A DNA stretch of 39,289 nucleotides, taken from NCBI RefSeq assembly GCF_001704635.1, contig NZ_MAXF01000092.1:1-39289 (forward strand), in the 5' to 3' direction. Of this stretch, positions 32,309-39,289 are shown piece by piece. How positions within the stretch are numbered: the stretch's first letter is position 1; each line of letters begins with the position of its first letter. Under the pieces are notes generated by a model. It saw only the letters and a program-made list of their open reading frames with translations, was not told the origin of the DNA and did not search any database. Source of the DNA: Streptomyces sparsogenes (GTDB lineage Bacteria; Actinomycetota; Actinomycetes; Streptomycetales; Streptomycetaceae). The position numbers and the translations under genes are program-made.

Positions 32309-33917
32309 GGATCTCCTCGAAGGCCTCGTCCAGCGAGCCCTTGGTCGCGTCGAAGAGCCGCCCCCCGGTGAGGGAGGCGATGGACTCCAGCTCGCCCCGG
32401 TCGGAGTCGCCGAAGACGATCGGGAAGACCGGGGTCGTCCGCTGCGGCGCGGGCAGGCGCCGGTAGAAGGCGTCGAAGTCGTCGGCGGACGCCCCGGCCG
32501 TGTTCTCCCCGTCCGTCATCAGCACGATCGAGGTGAAGCGGTCGTCCCCGAGGGCCGAGGCGCGCCGGGCGAGATGGCGGTACGCCTCCTGGAGGCTGCT
32601 GAAGATCGCGGTCTCCCCGTCCGCGGTGAGCGCCTCGGCGTCCGCGCGGATCGCGGCGAGCGCCGCGCCCGGGCCGTCCTCGGGCACCGTGTGCGTACGG
32701 ACCGCCTTGACCCGGGAGCCGAACGGCATCAGCGTCACCTCCTCCCGGTCCCGGAACCGCTCCCCGGTGGGCGAGCCGTCCGCCCCGGCCAGCCGGGTGA
32801 GCGCCGCCTTGAGCCGGTCAAGACGGTCGCCCTCCATCGAACCGGAGGTGTCCAGCACGTACACCGTGCGCGAGGGCCGCCGCAGCTCGTTCTCGTAGGC
32901 GGCGAGCAGCCCGTCGGCCACCGACCGGCTGCCGGGGAAGGGCAGTTCGCGCCGCTTGGCCGCGGACAGCGGGGCCGCGGGCCGGACGGAGACCACGACG
33001 GGGCGGCGGAAGGTCCGCCCGGTCAGCGTCCGCTGCGCCTTCGGGGACCGCAGGTACCCGGCGAGCGCACGGACCTCGTCCCGCGCGTCCTGGGGCGCGG
33101 AGGCGAGGGCGGTGAGCGGGTAGTCGGCGGTGACCACGCCGTCCCGGGGGCGGATCACCGTCAGGCCGGTGTGGTGGTCGCGGTTCAGGGACAGCAGCAC
33201 GGACTCGTAGTTGATCAGCGCGTCCACATCGCCGCGCCGGGCGTACGCCTGGGCCAGCCACCCGGAGGAGCCGGACGTCAGCCGCTGGCCCGCGAAGAAC
33301 CGCTTGAGCTTCGGCGCGACCCTCCGCACATCGGAGTCGCGCAGCGCGGACTGGGCGCCGGACAGCCCCGAGGCGATCGAGACCAGCGCCGAGAAGCCCG
33401 AGTTGGAGCGCACGGGGTCGGTCATCCCGTACGTCAGCTTCCCGTCGGCCACCGCCTGGTGGATGCGCGCCCAGGTGACCTGCTCCGGGTCCCAGCCCAG
33501 CCGCCGCACGGCTCCCGACGTGACGCCGAGGGCGACCGGCGAGGTCATCACCGGTGTCTCCGAGGTGATCTTCCCGGCGGCCTCGGGGCGCAGCCGCAGA
33601 TAGTCGTTCGACGACAGCCAGATCGCCTCGTACGCCCCGTCCGCCTTCCCGGACGCCACGGCCTCGACCGCGTCCAGGGTGCCGGACCAGGTGGCCTCGA
33701 CGGTGACGCCGGTCGCCTCGCGCGCCGCGTCCAGCACCGGCTTCATGTCCGTCAGCTCGCTGCTCGCGAGGACCCGCAGGGTGCCGGGAGCGCGCCTGCC
33801 GCCCTTGTTCCTGTGGTCTCCGCCGTCCTCCGAGGTGCAGGCGCTCACCGGCAGTACGGCGGCGAGGCCGAGGGCCATGAGGGCGCGCCGGGGCACACCC
33901 CGGGGTGGCGGGATCAC
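32295..33917 (-). CDS. Lipoprotein fusing a binding-protein-like region to a von Willebrand A domain
   Basis: A 540-residue secreted lipoprotein. The signal peptide VIPPPRGVPRRALMALGLAA ends in the lipobox LPVSAC (C27). Residues 45-300 resemble periplasmic substrate-binding proteins (RVLASSELTDMKPVLDAA, then SNSGFSALVSIASGLSG). From about 353 a vWA domain begins with the MIDAS motif DTSGSMEGD, followed by a conserved T (in TAIFSS) and IVLMTDGENTAG. vWA domains bind metal and partner proteins. The GTG start overlaps telA by four bases. A longer reading upstream is the antisense of telA. Role unknown; the sensor-like fusion is notable. Confidence 0.85.
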   Translation of the reverse strand: MIPPPRGVPRRALMALGLAAVLPVSACTSEDGGDHRNKGGRRAPGTLRVLASSELTDMKPVLDAAREATGVTVEATWSGTLDAVEAVASGKADGAYEAIWLSSNDYLRLRPEAAGKITSETPVMTSPVALGVTSGAVRRLGWDPEQVTWARIHQAVADGKLTYGMTDPVRSNSGFSALVSIASGLSGAQSALRDSDVRRVAPKLKRFFAGQRLTSGSSGWLAQAYARRGDVDALINYESVLLSLNRDHHTGLTVIRPRDGVVTADYPLTALASAPQDARDEVRALAGYLRSPKAQRTLTGRTFRRPVVVSVRPAAPLSAAKRRELPFPGSRSVADGLLAAYENELRRPSRTVYVLDTSGSMEGDRLDRLKAALTRLAGADGSPTGERFRDREEVTLMPFGSRVKAVRTHTVPEDGPGAALAAIRADAEALTADGETAIFSSLQEAYRHLARRASALGDDRFTSIVLMTDGENTAGASADDFDAFYRRLPAPQRTTPVFPIVFGDSDRGELESIASLTGGRLFDATKGSLDEAFEEIRGYQ

Positions 33918-35143
33918 AGCAGGCTCCCCTCGGCCGTGCCCGCCGAGCGGGTGCGCTCCAGATACGCGTTCGCCTGCCGCAGCTCGTCCGTGAGCGCCTC
34001 CACCGTCGTGGCCATGGACTCGGTCGCGCGCGCCTTGTAGGTGTCGATCGCGTCCAGCGTCCGGTAGATCTGCTGGAACGCCCCGCGCAGCGTCTCCACG
34101 CCCACCGCCGGGTCGGCCGCGATCCGCTGGATCTCGCCGCTCTGGGTGGCCAGCATCTCCGCGTTGCCCCGGACCAGCTCCTCGGTCGTCCCGCGCAGGG
34201 CGTTGACCTGCTCGGTCACCGCGCGCTGGTTCTCCAGCGCGGAGGACAGCATCACCGCGATGCGCAGCGCCGAGACGGTGGTGGTCGCGGCCCGGTCCAC
34301 ACCCTTGATCAGCTCGTCGTTGTTGCGGCGCACCACGTCCATCGCCAGATAGCCCTGCGCGCACACCGCGAGCTGGGTGAGCAGGTCCTGGTGCTTCTGC
34401 CGCACGGGGAAGAGCACATCGGCGCGCAGCGCGTCGGCCTGCTCCGGATCGGTGGCCTCCACGGCCGCGATCCGCCGCTCCACCGCCGCGTCCAGGGCCT
34501 CGGCCAGCACCGCGTACTCCTGGAGCTTGCCCATGGTCTCCCACAGGCGGACGCGCTCGGTGTGGAGGGCCGCGTTGTCGCGGCGCAGCTCGTCCTGACC
34601 GCCGCGCAGCGAGCCGACGATCTTGTTGAGGGTGCCCTGGGCGGAGGCGTACTTGGCGACGTGGTCGCGCAGCCTGTTGCCGCCCGGCAGCTTGGCCAGC
34701 AGCCGGCGCGCGCCCTTCGGGCGGGTGTCGCGGGGGTCCAGGTCCTCGACGGTGCGGCGCAGTTCGACCAGCGAGGACGAGACCCGGGTCCGGGCGTCGC
34801 CGCCGCCCTCGTGCTGCGCGAGGGAGCGTACGGTGCGGTCCAGCATCCGGTTGGACTGCTGGGCCGCGCCGCGTATCTCGCCGGAGCCGAGTGCGGTGAT
34901 CTCGCCGATCCGGGTGGCGAACTCGGGGGAGCGGGCGTCGAGGCCGGCCAGCGCGGACACGTACTCGGCGGCGCGGCGCTCCATCTCCTCCCGTACGGAC
35001 GCCTCCACCGGCACCAGGCCGGCGGCCTTCTCCTTGGGCACGGGGGCGACGGGCTCGGGCGGGGTCAGCACCAGGCCGTCGGCGTGGTCGGCGTTGTCGG
35101 CGGGGCCGAGGGGGTCAATGGGCTTGTCGTTGGCGGTGGTCAT
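33914..35143 (-). CDS. TelA family (toxic anion resistance) protein
   Basis: A 409-residue TelA/YaaN-family protein, mostly alpha-helical coiled coil. The family core is GLDARSPEFATRIGEITALGSGEIRGAAQQSN near 70-100. AAVERRIAAVEATDPEQADALRADVLFPVRQKHQDLLTQLAVCAQGYLAMD and RNNDELIKGVDRAATTTVSALRIAVML follow. Members are linked to tellurite and other toxic-anion or envelope-stress resistance, but the molecular action is unclear. The Pro-rich N-terminal 45 residues are probably disordered. It starts with ATG 12 bp after the upstream stop and is coupled to the vWA gene. Confidence 0.9.
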   Translation of the reverse strand: MTTANDKPIDPLGPADNADHADGLVLTPPEPVAPVPKEKAAGLVPVEASVREEMERRAAEYVSALAGLDARSPEFATRIGEITALGSGEIRGAAQQSNRMLDRTVRSLAQHEGGGDARTRVSSSLVELRRTVEDLDPRDTRPKGARRLLAKLPGGNRLRDHVAKYASAQGTLNKIVGSLRGGQDELRRDNAALHTERVRLWETMGKLQEYAVLAEALDAAVERRIAAVEATDPEQADALRADVLFPVRQKHQDLLTQLAVCAQGYLAMDVVRRNNDELIKGVDRAATTTVSALRIAVMLSSALENQRAVTEQVNALRGTTEELVRGNAEMLATQSGEIQRIAADPAVGVETLRGAFQQIYRTLDAIDTYKARATESMATTVEALTDELRQANAYLERTRSAGTAEGSLL

Positions 35144-35155
35144 ACCGGGCTCCCG

Positions 35156-36259
35156 TCACTGGCTGGTGGCTCGTCGCGCGAGGTCCCGCAGCACCCCGGC
35201 CCTGGGCACCGGCGCCTGCCGGACGCCGGTCAGCCGCTGGTTGAGGTACGCGGTATGGGACGCGGTGGCGGCGGTGAACTCGGAGGCGGCGCCCTGCGGC
35301 CTGAAGCCGTGCCGCACGGCCAGCTCCCGCAGCTTCTTGTCGCCGCTCAGCAACTCGCCGAGCCTGCGGCCCTCGGGGGTCAGCGGCACCAGGGTGTGGT
35401 CGCTGTTGACCGTGACGTCCGGGTAGAGGACCACCATGTCGCCGACGTCCTGCCGCTGCATCAGCAGCGAGGCGACCTGCGATTCGTAGACCAGGACCAA
35501 CGGGTTGGCCGCCCCGCTGATGAAGTCGCGGAACGGGGCGTCGGAGCTGGACTGCTGGGCGCCCTGGACGCTGATGAGCTTCTTCATCAGCGGTGCGGTC
35601 CGGGCGAGGTCCGCGTCGTCGGCGACGATGCGGCCGCCGTTCGCCACGTACGAGGCGGCGGCCAGATACAGCGCGCCCGAGTTGGACTGGGCCGGGTCGG
35701 TGCTGGTGATGGACACCACGCCGTTCAGCTCGCTGTACTTCTCGGCCCCCTTGAGCCGCTGCCACGTCCGGTCCCGCTCGGCGGCCTCGAGATACGCGCC
35801 CATCCTCAGGGTGCCGGTGTTCTTGCCGGTCAGCGTCGCGAGCCCGTTCCCGGCCAGCACCTCGGCGGCGTTGCGGTGCGCGACGACCACCAGCGGCGAG
35901 TAGAACGGCCGCTGCGGTGTGCCCTTCACCCCGGCCTTCCGCGCCAGCTCGACGGCGGGCGACTCGCTGCTCGGGAAGGCGAAGTCGTAGCCCTTGAGCG
36001 GGAGGTTCTCCATCGCCCACGAGCCGGATGTCTCCGTCTTGACGGTGAATCCCTTGTCCGCCAGGGCCTTCACCACATCGGGGTCGGCGAAGAACTCGGC
36101 CTTCTCCGACCCGATCACTCCGCGCACGGTCGTCGTTGCCGTGCCCTTGTCCTTCTCGCGCCCCGCGATCAGGGCGGCCGCCACGCCGCCGATCAGCAGA
36201 ACCGCGAGGACGATTCCGAATATGCGTCTCACGGCGGCAGCGTGCTCGCGGAAACCCAC
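35156..36259 (-). CDS. Membrane-anchored solute-binding-like protein, first gene of the TelA operon
   Basis: A 367-residue protein with one N-terminal membrane helix (RRIFGIVLAVLLIGGVAAALIAG, about 11-33) and an extracellular domain of periplasmic-binding-protein type. Typical segments are VIGSEKAEFFADPDVVKALADKGFTVKTETSGSWA, then STDPAQSNSGALYLAAAS and NPLVLVYESQVASLL. No lipobox, so it is held by the helix. Its domain resembles the first half of the vWA lipoprotein two genes on (both carry SNSG), suggesting duplicated ligand-binding modules. GTG starts at 36259 or 36232 are possible. Confidence 0.82.
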   Translation of the reverse strand: MGFREHAAAVRRIFGIVLAVLLIGGVAAALIAGREKDKGTATTTVRGVIGSEKAEFFADPDVVKALADKGFTVKTETSGSWAMENLPLKGYDFAFPSSESPAVELARKAGVKGTPQRPFYSPLVVVAHRNAAEVLAGNGLATLTGKNTGTLRMGAYLEAAERDRTWQRLKGAEKYSELNGVVSITSTDPAQSNSGALYLAAASYVANGGRIVADDADLARTAPLMKKLISVQGAQQSSSDAPFRDFISGAANPLVLVYESQVASLLMQRQDVGDMVVLYPDVTVNSDHTLVPLTPEGRRLGELLSGDKKLRELAVRHGFRPQGAASEFTAATASHTAYLNQRLTGVRQAPVPRAGVLRDLARRATSQ

Positions 36260-36356
36260 ATTCCGGGCGCGGTCAGATGGCGCGGAGGTGAACGGCTGAT
36301 CGCAGTCCGAAACAGGAATCGGCCATTCTGCGAAAGGAGTTGAGGGAATGGGTGGG

Positions 36357-36383
36357 CGGCCGGAGCCGAGCGGGCTCCGGCCG
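36357..36383 (-). terminator. Hairpin beyond the protease repeats
   Basis: CGGCCGGAGCC (36357-36367) and GGCTCCGGCCG (36373-36383) form a perfect 11-bp stem with a GAGCG loop. It lies 66 bp past the stop of the leftward protease gene, after the tandem repeats, and faces the telA operon promoter. Confidence 0.65.
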
Positions 36384-36461
36384 CCTCAGGCGCCGTGGGA
36401 TTCAGGCGCCGTTGGGCTCAGACACCCTTGGATTCAGGTGCCGTTGCGCTCAGGCGCCGTT
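36382..36461 (-). repeat. Five 16-bp tandem units starting at the protease stop
   Basis: Read on the minus strand the units are AACGGCGCCTGAGCGC, AACGGCACCTGAATCC, AAGGGTGTCTGAGCCC, AACGGCGCCTGAATCC and CACGGCGCCTGAGGCG. The first contains the last two codons and TGA stop of the protease gene, so each later unit repeats an Asn-Gly-Ala-stop-like word. Diverged copies show that the array is not brand new. Confidence 0.85.
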
Positions 36462-37163
36462 GGAGACGAGCTTCCTGATTCCGCGCAGGTCGGCGGCCGT
36501 GAACTTGCCGCCGTTGCTGTTGAGGTACCCGCCGTTCGGTGAGGTCATGACCGGCTTGTTCTCGTTCGGGCTGAACTTGGACGGGTCCGGGTGGTCCAGG
36601 CCCATCATGTGGCCCAGCTCATGGGTGACCGCGTTGAGCGTCATGGCGTGGGCCTTGGTCTTGTTCGAGCCGAACCAGCTGTTCTCCTTGCCGGTGCTGG
36701 TCCAGTACTCGGTGTCCATCTCGACGTATCCGCCCCAGGCGGCGTTGGTCTTGGTGTTGTAGCAGGGAAGGGCGCGCGACATGCCCTTCTTGCCGTCCAG
36801 CGGCCGGTACTTCAGGAGGAACATGATGTGGTGCTGCGGACCGGCGCAGTACTTCTTGTTCTGGTAGTTCGTCCCGCCCTCGATCGTGGTGGACAGTACG
36901 AACTTGATTCCCGCGTTCTTCACCTCCGGCATGGCGTTGAGCTGCTGGACCGGAACCTTCAGATACGAGGTGAGCCAGCCGCGCGACTTCTGCGTCACGA
37001 AGGAGATGGTGTAGGTGCTGTTGTGCGCCAGATTCGTGATGAAGTAAGGCGAGCCGGATTCCAGCTTCCAGCCCGTGCCTTCGTTCGCGGCGCTCGCGGT
37101 CGAGGCGGTGGCGAAGACCGTCGCGAGGGCGGCTGCCAGCGCGACTCCCCCGAGTTTCTTCAT
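36450..37163 (-). CDS. Secreted zinc metalloprotease (metzincin-like)
   Basis: A 237-residue secreted protease. The signal peptide MKKLGGVALAAALATVFATA ends at about residue 25 (STASA). The zinc site is HELGHMMGLDHPD, the HExxHxxGxxH pattern of metzincins, near 178-188. A possible disulfide joins the cysteines in KKYCAGP and ALPCYN. It acts outside the cell on proteins; the substrate is unknown. The ATG at 37163 has GGGGAG upstream and gives a clean signal peptide; the longer in-frame reading to 37271 adds no sensible sequence. The stop lies in a tandem-repeat array. Confidence 0.88.
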   Translation of the reverse strand: MKKLGGVALAAALATVFATASTASAANEGTGWKLESGSPYFITNLAHNSTYTISFVTQKSRGWLTSYLKVPVQQLNAMPEVKNAGIKFVLSTTIEGGTNYQNKKYCAGPQHHIMFLLKYRPLDGKKGMSRALPCYNTKTNAAWGGYVEMDTEYWTSTGKENSWFGSNKTKAHAMTLNAVTHELGHMMGLDHPDPSKFSPNENKPVMTSPNGGYLNSNGGKFTAADLRGIRKLVSNGA

Positions 37164-37338
37164 GTGGTGCTCCCCGTTGTGCGGAGGCCCGCCAGTGTGC
37201 CGGGCCGATCGGATCCTAATGGGGCCCATCGGCGCGGTGTCCGGTGGCCCGGTGTCCGATGGCGTGGCCACCTGCGGCGCGTAGGAGGCCGGACATCCTG
37301 ATCCGGGACCCGAGGGAGCTGAAGCGGCGCCGGCGCCG

Positions 37339-37704
37339 TCAGCCGGCGTGCGCGGCGAACGCCTGGTACGCGGGCTCGTCGAAGAGCACGAACCGGACCT
37401 CCTCGACGCCCGTGTCCGTGGCCCGCACCGTCTCCACCGCGATGCGGGCGGCGTCCTCCATCGGCCACCGGTAGACGCCGGTGGAGACGGCGGGGAACGC
37501 GACCGTCCTCGCGCCGAGATCGTCCGCGACCCTCAGCGACTCGCGGTAGCAGGAGGCGAGCAGCTCCGATCGGTCCTCGGTGGCGGACCACACCGGCCCC
37601 ACGGTGTGGATGACCCACCGCGCGGGCAGCCCCCGCCGTGGTGGCCACGGCCTGCCCGGTCGGCAGCCCCTTGCCGTAGGGGCGAGGGTGATCGAGGTGG
37701 TCAT
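37339..37704 (-). pseudogene. Broken macro-domain (O-acetyl-ADP-ribose deacetylase) gene
   Basis: The C-terminal two thirds of a macro domain are clear (LPARWVIHTVGPVWS, LLASCYRESLRVADDLG, VAFPAVSTGVYRWPM, RFVLFDEPAYQAF). The first strand MTTSITL is directly joined to the segment that in relatives reads YGKGLPTGQAVATTAG. About 40 residues are missing, including the NAAN ADP-ribose-binding motif. In addition, that segment is in a different frame from the rest, changing at the C-run at 37628-37635. Deletion plus frameshift make it a pseudogene. Intact relatives hydrolyse O-acetyl-ADP-ribose and remove ADP-ribose from proteins. Confidence 0.8.
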
Positions 37705-37740
37705 ACGGTCCATCTTCGGCGAACTACCGGCGGCTGGGGT

Positions 37741-38151
37741 TCAGCCGCCGATGCCGAGCGCCGCCGCGTGGCTCTCCAGGCGCTCGGCCGCGAGCGCCGT
37801 GGCCGTCGCGTCGCCGCGGGAGGTGGCGACGACCAGGGCGCGGCCGGCCAGGGTGTGGGCGCGCTGGTGGAGGGCGGTGATGTGGGCGGGGGTGGCGGAG
37901 GTCGTGGTGGGGGCCGCGCGGAGGGGGGCGCGGCCGGCGCGGAGGCGGGTGACCCGGTCGGCGAGGCGCTGGGCGGCGTCGTCGAGGGTGGGGGCCGGGG
38001 CGAGGGCGCGCAGCTCGTCGGTGACGGTCAGCAGCGCGGTGAGGTGGCCCGCGAGCTGGATGTCCAGCTCCTCCTCGCGCGAGCGGTGGGGGACGCCGGG
38101 GCCGGGCTCCGTCATGGTGTGGACCGACTTGGTGCGGATCGGCTCGTACAT
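37741..38151 (-). CDS. Conserved actinobacterial small helical protein
   Basis: A 136-residue protein beginning MYEPIRTKSVHTM, which I recall as a conserved start in Streptomyces proteins of unknown function. REEELDIQLAGHLTALLTVTDELRAL and AAQRLADRVTRLRAG are helices. The C-terminal half is Ala-rich and helical (HQRAHTLAGRALVVATSRGD, then ERLESHAAALG). It may be a small helical-bundle protein. Its SD, GGAGG, is buried in a perfect 11-bp hairpin that ends one base before the ATG, and a palindrome sits just upstream, so both translation and transcription may be controlled. Confidence 0.7.
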   Translation of the reverse strand: MYEPIRTKSVHTMTEPGPGVPHRSREEELDIQLAGHLTALLTVTDELRALAPAPTLDDAAQRLADRVTRLRAGRAPLRAAPTTTSATPAHITALHQRAHTLAGRALVVATSRGDATATALAAERLESHAAALGIGG

Positions 38152-38184
38152 GGATGGCCTCCAAGGGATCTCAGGAGGCCATCC
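38152..38184 (-). promoter_or_regulatory. Perfect hairpin hiding the Shine-Dalgarno
   Basis: In the leftward transcript, GGATGGCCTCC (38184-38174) pairs with GGAGGCCATCC (38162-38152) across an 11-base loop. The downstream arm contains GGAGG, the only ribosome site for the gene at 38151, and the start codon follows the stem immediately. Forming the stem should block initiation. Whether the transcript starts early enough to include the upstream arm is not visible. Confidence 0.65.
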
Positions 38185-38188
38185 TAAC

Positions 38189-38203
38189 TTAGACGCTGTC
38201 TAA
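38189..38203. promoter_or_regulatory. Operator-like palindrome TTAGACGCTGTCTAA
   Basis: A perfect 6-bp inverted repeat, TTAGAC-gct-GTCTAA, in an AT-richer stretch 38 bp before the start at 38151. The size and symmetry fit a TetR-type or similar operator. It also overlaps probable promoter sequence; TAGGAT directly downstream could be a -10. Confidence 0.5.
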
Positions 38204-38299
38204 AGTTGAGCTGTCGCTAATACTCGCCACTTCCGCCCGGCGCGACGGCGACCGATTCGTTCAAGACGGCCCCCGCGGGCGCTCGATAGCGTCGCGGCC

Positions 38300-38713
38300 A
38301 TGGAAGCCATCGCCTTCGAGTCGCGACACATCAGCACCCGCATCGCCCGCCCCGCCGCGGACGTCTACGCCTACGCCTCGAACCCCGCCAACCTGCCGGA
38401 GTGGGCCGAAGGGCTGGGGGACACCATCGAGGAGATCGACGGCCAATGGGTCGCGGAGTCGTCGCCCATGGGGCGGGTCGTGGTCGTGTTCGCGCCCAGG
38501 AACGAGTTCGGCGTGCTCGACCACGACGTCACGCTGCCCTCCGGCGAGGTCGTGCACAACCCGATGCGGGTGATCGCCGACGACACCGGCGGGTGCGAGG
38601 TGCTCTTCACACTGCGCCGGCAGCCGGACATGAGCGATGAGCGATTCCAGCGCGACGCCGATATGGTGGCCGGCGACCTCGCCGCGCTCAAGCGGGTGAT
38701 GGAGCGCGCATAG
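38300..38713 (+). CDS. SRPBCC/START-like (polyketide cyclase-type) protein
   Basis: A 137-residue SRPBCC-fold protein. The N-terminal IAFESRHISTRIARPAADVYAYASNPANLPEWAEGLGDTIEE is the typical strand and helix with the PxxVYxYxxxPxNLPxW pattern. A beta-sheet follows (VVVVFAPRNEFGVLDHDVTLP) and a C-terminal helix DMVAGDLAALKRVMERA closes the pocket. Such proteins bind hydrophobic small molecules; ligand unknown. No clear SD is visible. Divergent from the gene at 37741-38151. Confidence 0.85.
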   Translation: MEAIAFESRHISTRIARPAADVYAYASNPANLPEWAEGLGDTIEEIDGQWVAESSPMGRVVVVFAPRNEFGVLDHDVTLPSGEVVHNPMRVIADDTGGCEVLFTLRRQPDMSDERFQRDADMVAGDLAALKRVMERA

Positions 38714-38744
38714 CGACCGGCCGGAGGAAGGGGCGCTGCCCGGC

Positions 38745-39227
38745 GTGATCGAATTACGGGTGCTGACGGCGGACGACTGGCCCCTCTGGCGGGAGCTGCG
38801 GCTCGCCGCGCTCGCGGACGCGCCGTACGCGTTCGGGTCCCGGCTCGCGGACTGGCAGGGGGAGGGCGACCGCGAGGAGCGGTGGCGCGCCCGGCTGGAG
38901 ATCCCCGGTTCGTACAACGTGGTGGCCGTCCTCGACGGGAAGGCCGTCGGGATGGCCAGCGGGGTGCCCGGCCCGCGCGCCGGCGTCGTCGAGCTGATCT
39001 CCATGTGGGTGGACTCGCACGCGCGCGGGCGCGGGGTCGCCGGCCACCTGGTGCGGGCCGTGGAGGAGTGGGGCCTTGAGGCCGGGGCCGAGGTGCTGCG
39101 GCTGAACGTCATGCCGGACAACGCGCGCGCCCTCGCCTTCTACCGGCGCGTCGGGTTGACGGAGGCCGGTGAGGAGGACGGGGAGGTGGCCATGGAGAAG
39201 GCGCTGCGGCCCGCCGGCCGCTGCTGA
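38745..39227 (+). CDS. GNAT-family N-acetyltransferase
   Basis: A 160-residue GNAT. It starts ELRVLTADDWPLWRELRLAALADAPYAFGS, a common opening in this group. The core strand ELISMWVDSHARGRGVAGHLVRAVEEW holds the acetyl-CoA loop RGRGVAG, and MPDNARALAFYRRVGL is the usual end. The substrate is unknown; the opening resembles enzymes acting on amino-acid-like or aminoglycoside-like substrates, but that is not diagnostic. The start is GTG at 38745, with a distant AGGAAGG. It is 31 bp behind the SRPBCC gene and may be co-transcribed. A palindrome follows the stop. Confidence 0.88.
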   Translation: MIELRVLTADDWPLWRELRLAALADAPYAFGSRLADWQGEGDREERWRARLEIPGSYNVVAVLDGKAVGMASGVPGPRAGVVELISMWVDSHARGRGVAGHLVRAVEEWGLEAGAEVLRLNVMPDNARALAFYRRVGLTEAGEEDGEVAMEKALRPAGRC

Positions 39228-39235
39228 CTTTGTGG

Positions 39236-39289
39236 TGGGTATGGGACAGCGACACGCCGTGACGTCGGCGTGTCGCTGTCCCATACCCA
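39236..39289. repeat. Extragenic palindrome, copy 2 (runs to the window end)
   Basis: Perfect arms lie at 39236-39259 and 39266-39289 (24 bp each) with a TGACGT loop. They share the core GACAGCGACACGCCG with 31592-31653. It lies 8 bp after the GNAT stop and may act as its terminator. The stem may extend beyond the window. Confidence 0.85.

Noticed and set aside
32175..34040. Long plus-strand ORFs opposite the TelA operon (also 33905-36343)
   Set aside because: Low-complexity antisense readings; the minus-strand genes have a lipobox, MIDAS and TelA core motifs.
33918..34544. Upstream extension of the vWA lipoprotein
   Set aside because: It is an off-frame reading of telA; the GTG at 33917 gives a proper signal peptide and lipobox.

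Overview
The window is chromosomal DNA from a Streptomyces-like actinobacterium. The support is very high GC with strong third-position GC bias, GTG and TTG starts, GGAGG-type ribosome sites, many start/stop overlaps, and actinobacterial genes: a conservon, mycothiol S-conjugate amidase, GTP-dependent PEP carboxykinase and DUF4307. From memory, the order msrA, metB, marR, ilvA, ABC pair, greA, DUF4307, mca, DUF255 gene, hemolysin III, pckA resembles the S. coelicolor SCO4956-SCO4979 segment; I could not check this.

Layout. 1-49 is the right end of a palindromic repeat that is complete at 13641-13815. 406-4569 is a conservon (cvnA-B-C-D: sensor-kinase-like membrane protein, roadblock protein, DUF742 protein, small GTPase), with no P450 gene behind it. 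It is followed by a four-helix membrane protein (4701-5237). 5254-10495 looks like an accessory island inserted at the 3' end of msrA. It carries a GNAT acetyltransferase, three tiny overlapping genes, an XRE regulator divergent from a flavoprotein, a DUF6247 protein, an unknown protein and a toxin-first toxin-antitoxin pair. Debris is scattered in it: a 56-bp exact copy of part of the toxin gene, the 3' tail of a second flavoprotein gene, and a second degraded copy of the msrA 3' end at the far edge.

10442-31550 is mostly core metabolism and regulation. It holds msrA, a membrane-anchored helical-repeat protein, metB, a SigE-type sigma factor with a small membrane protein, MarR, ilvA, a DrrAB-type exporter, greA, DUF4307, mca, a 1151-residue STAND/TPR ATPase, a DUF255 thioredoxin-fold protein, a zinc-less MDR oxidoreductase, TetR, hemolysin III and pckA. 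31658-36259 is a compact four-gene leftward operon: anchored solute-binding-like protein, TelA, a lipoprotein fusing a binding-protein-like region to a von Willebrand A domain, and an XpaC-like membrane protein. This is the best candidate for a poorly described system. 36450-39289 holds a secreted zinc protease, a macro-domain pseudogene, a small conserved protein whose ribosome site is buried in a perfect hairpin, an SRPBCC protein and a second GNAT.

Structural DNA is rich. A 28-bp inverted-repeat element overlaps the metB stop. Two copies of an extragenic palindrome (31592-31653 and 39236-39289) differ at three stem pairs, all compensated. A 14-bp hairpin spans the stop codon of the exporter permease. 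Five 16-bp tandem units start inside the protease stop region. No tRNA, rRNA, CRISPR array or intact transposase was found.
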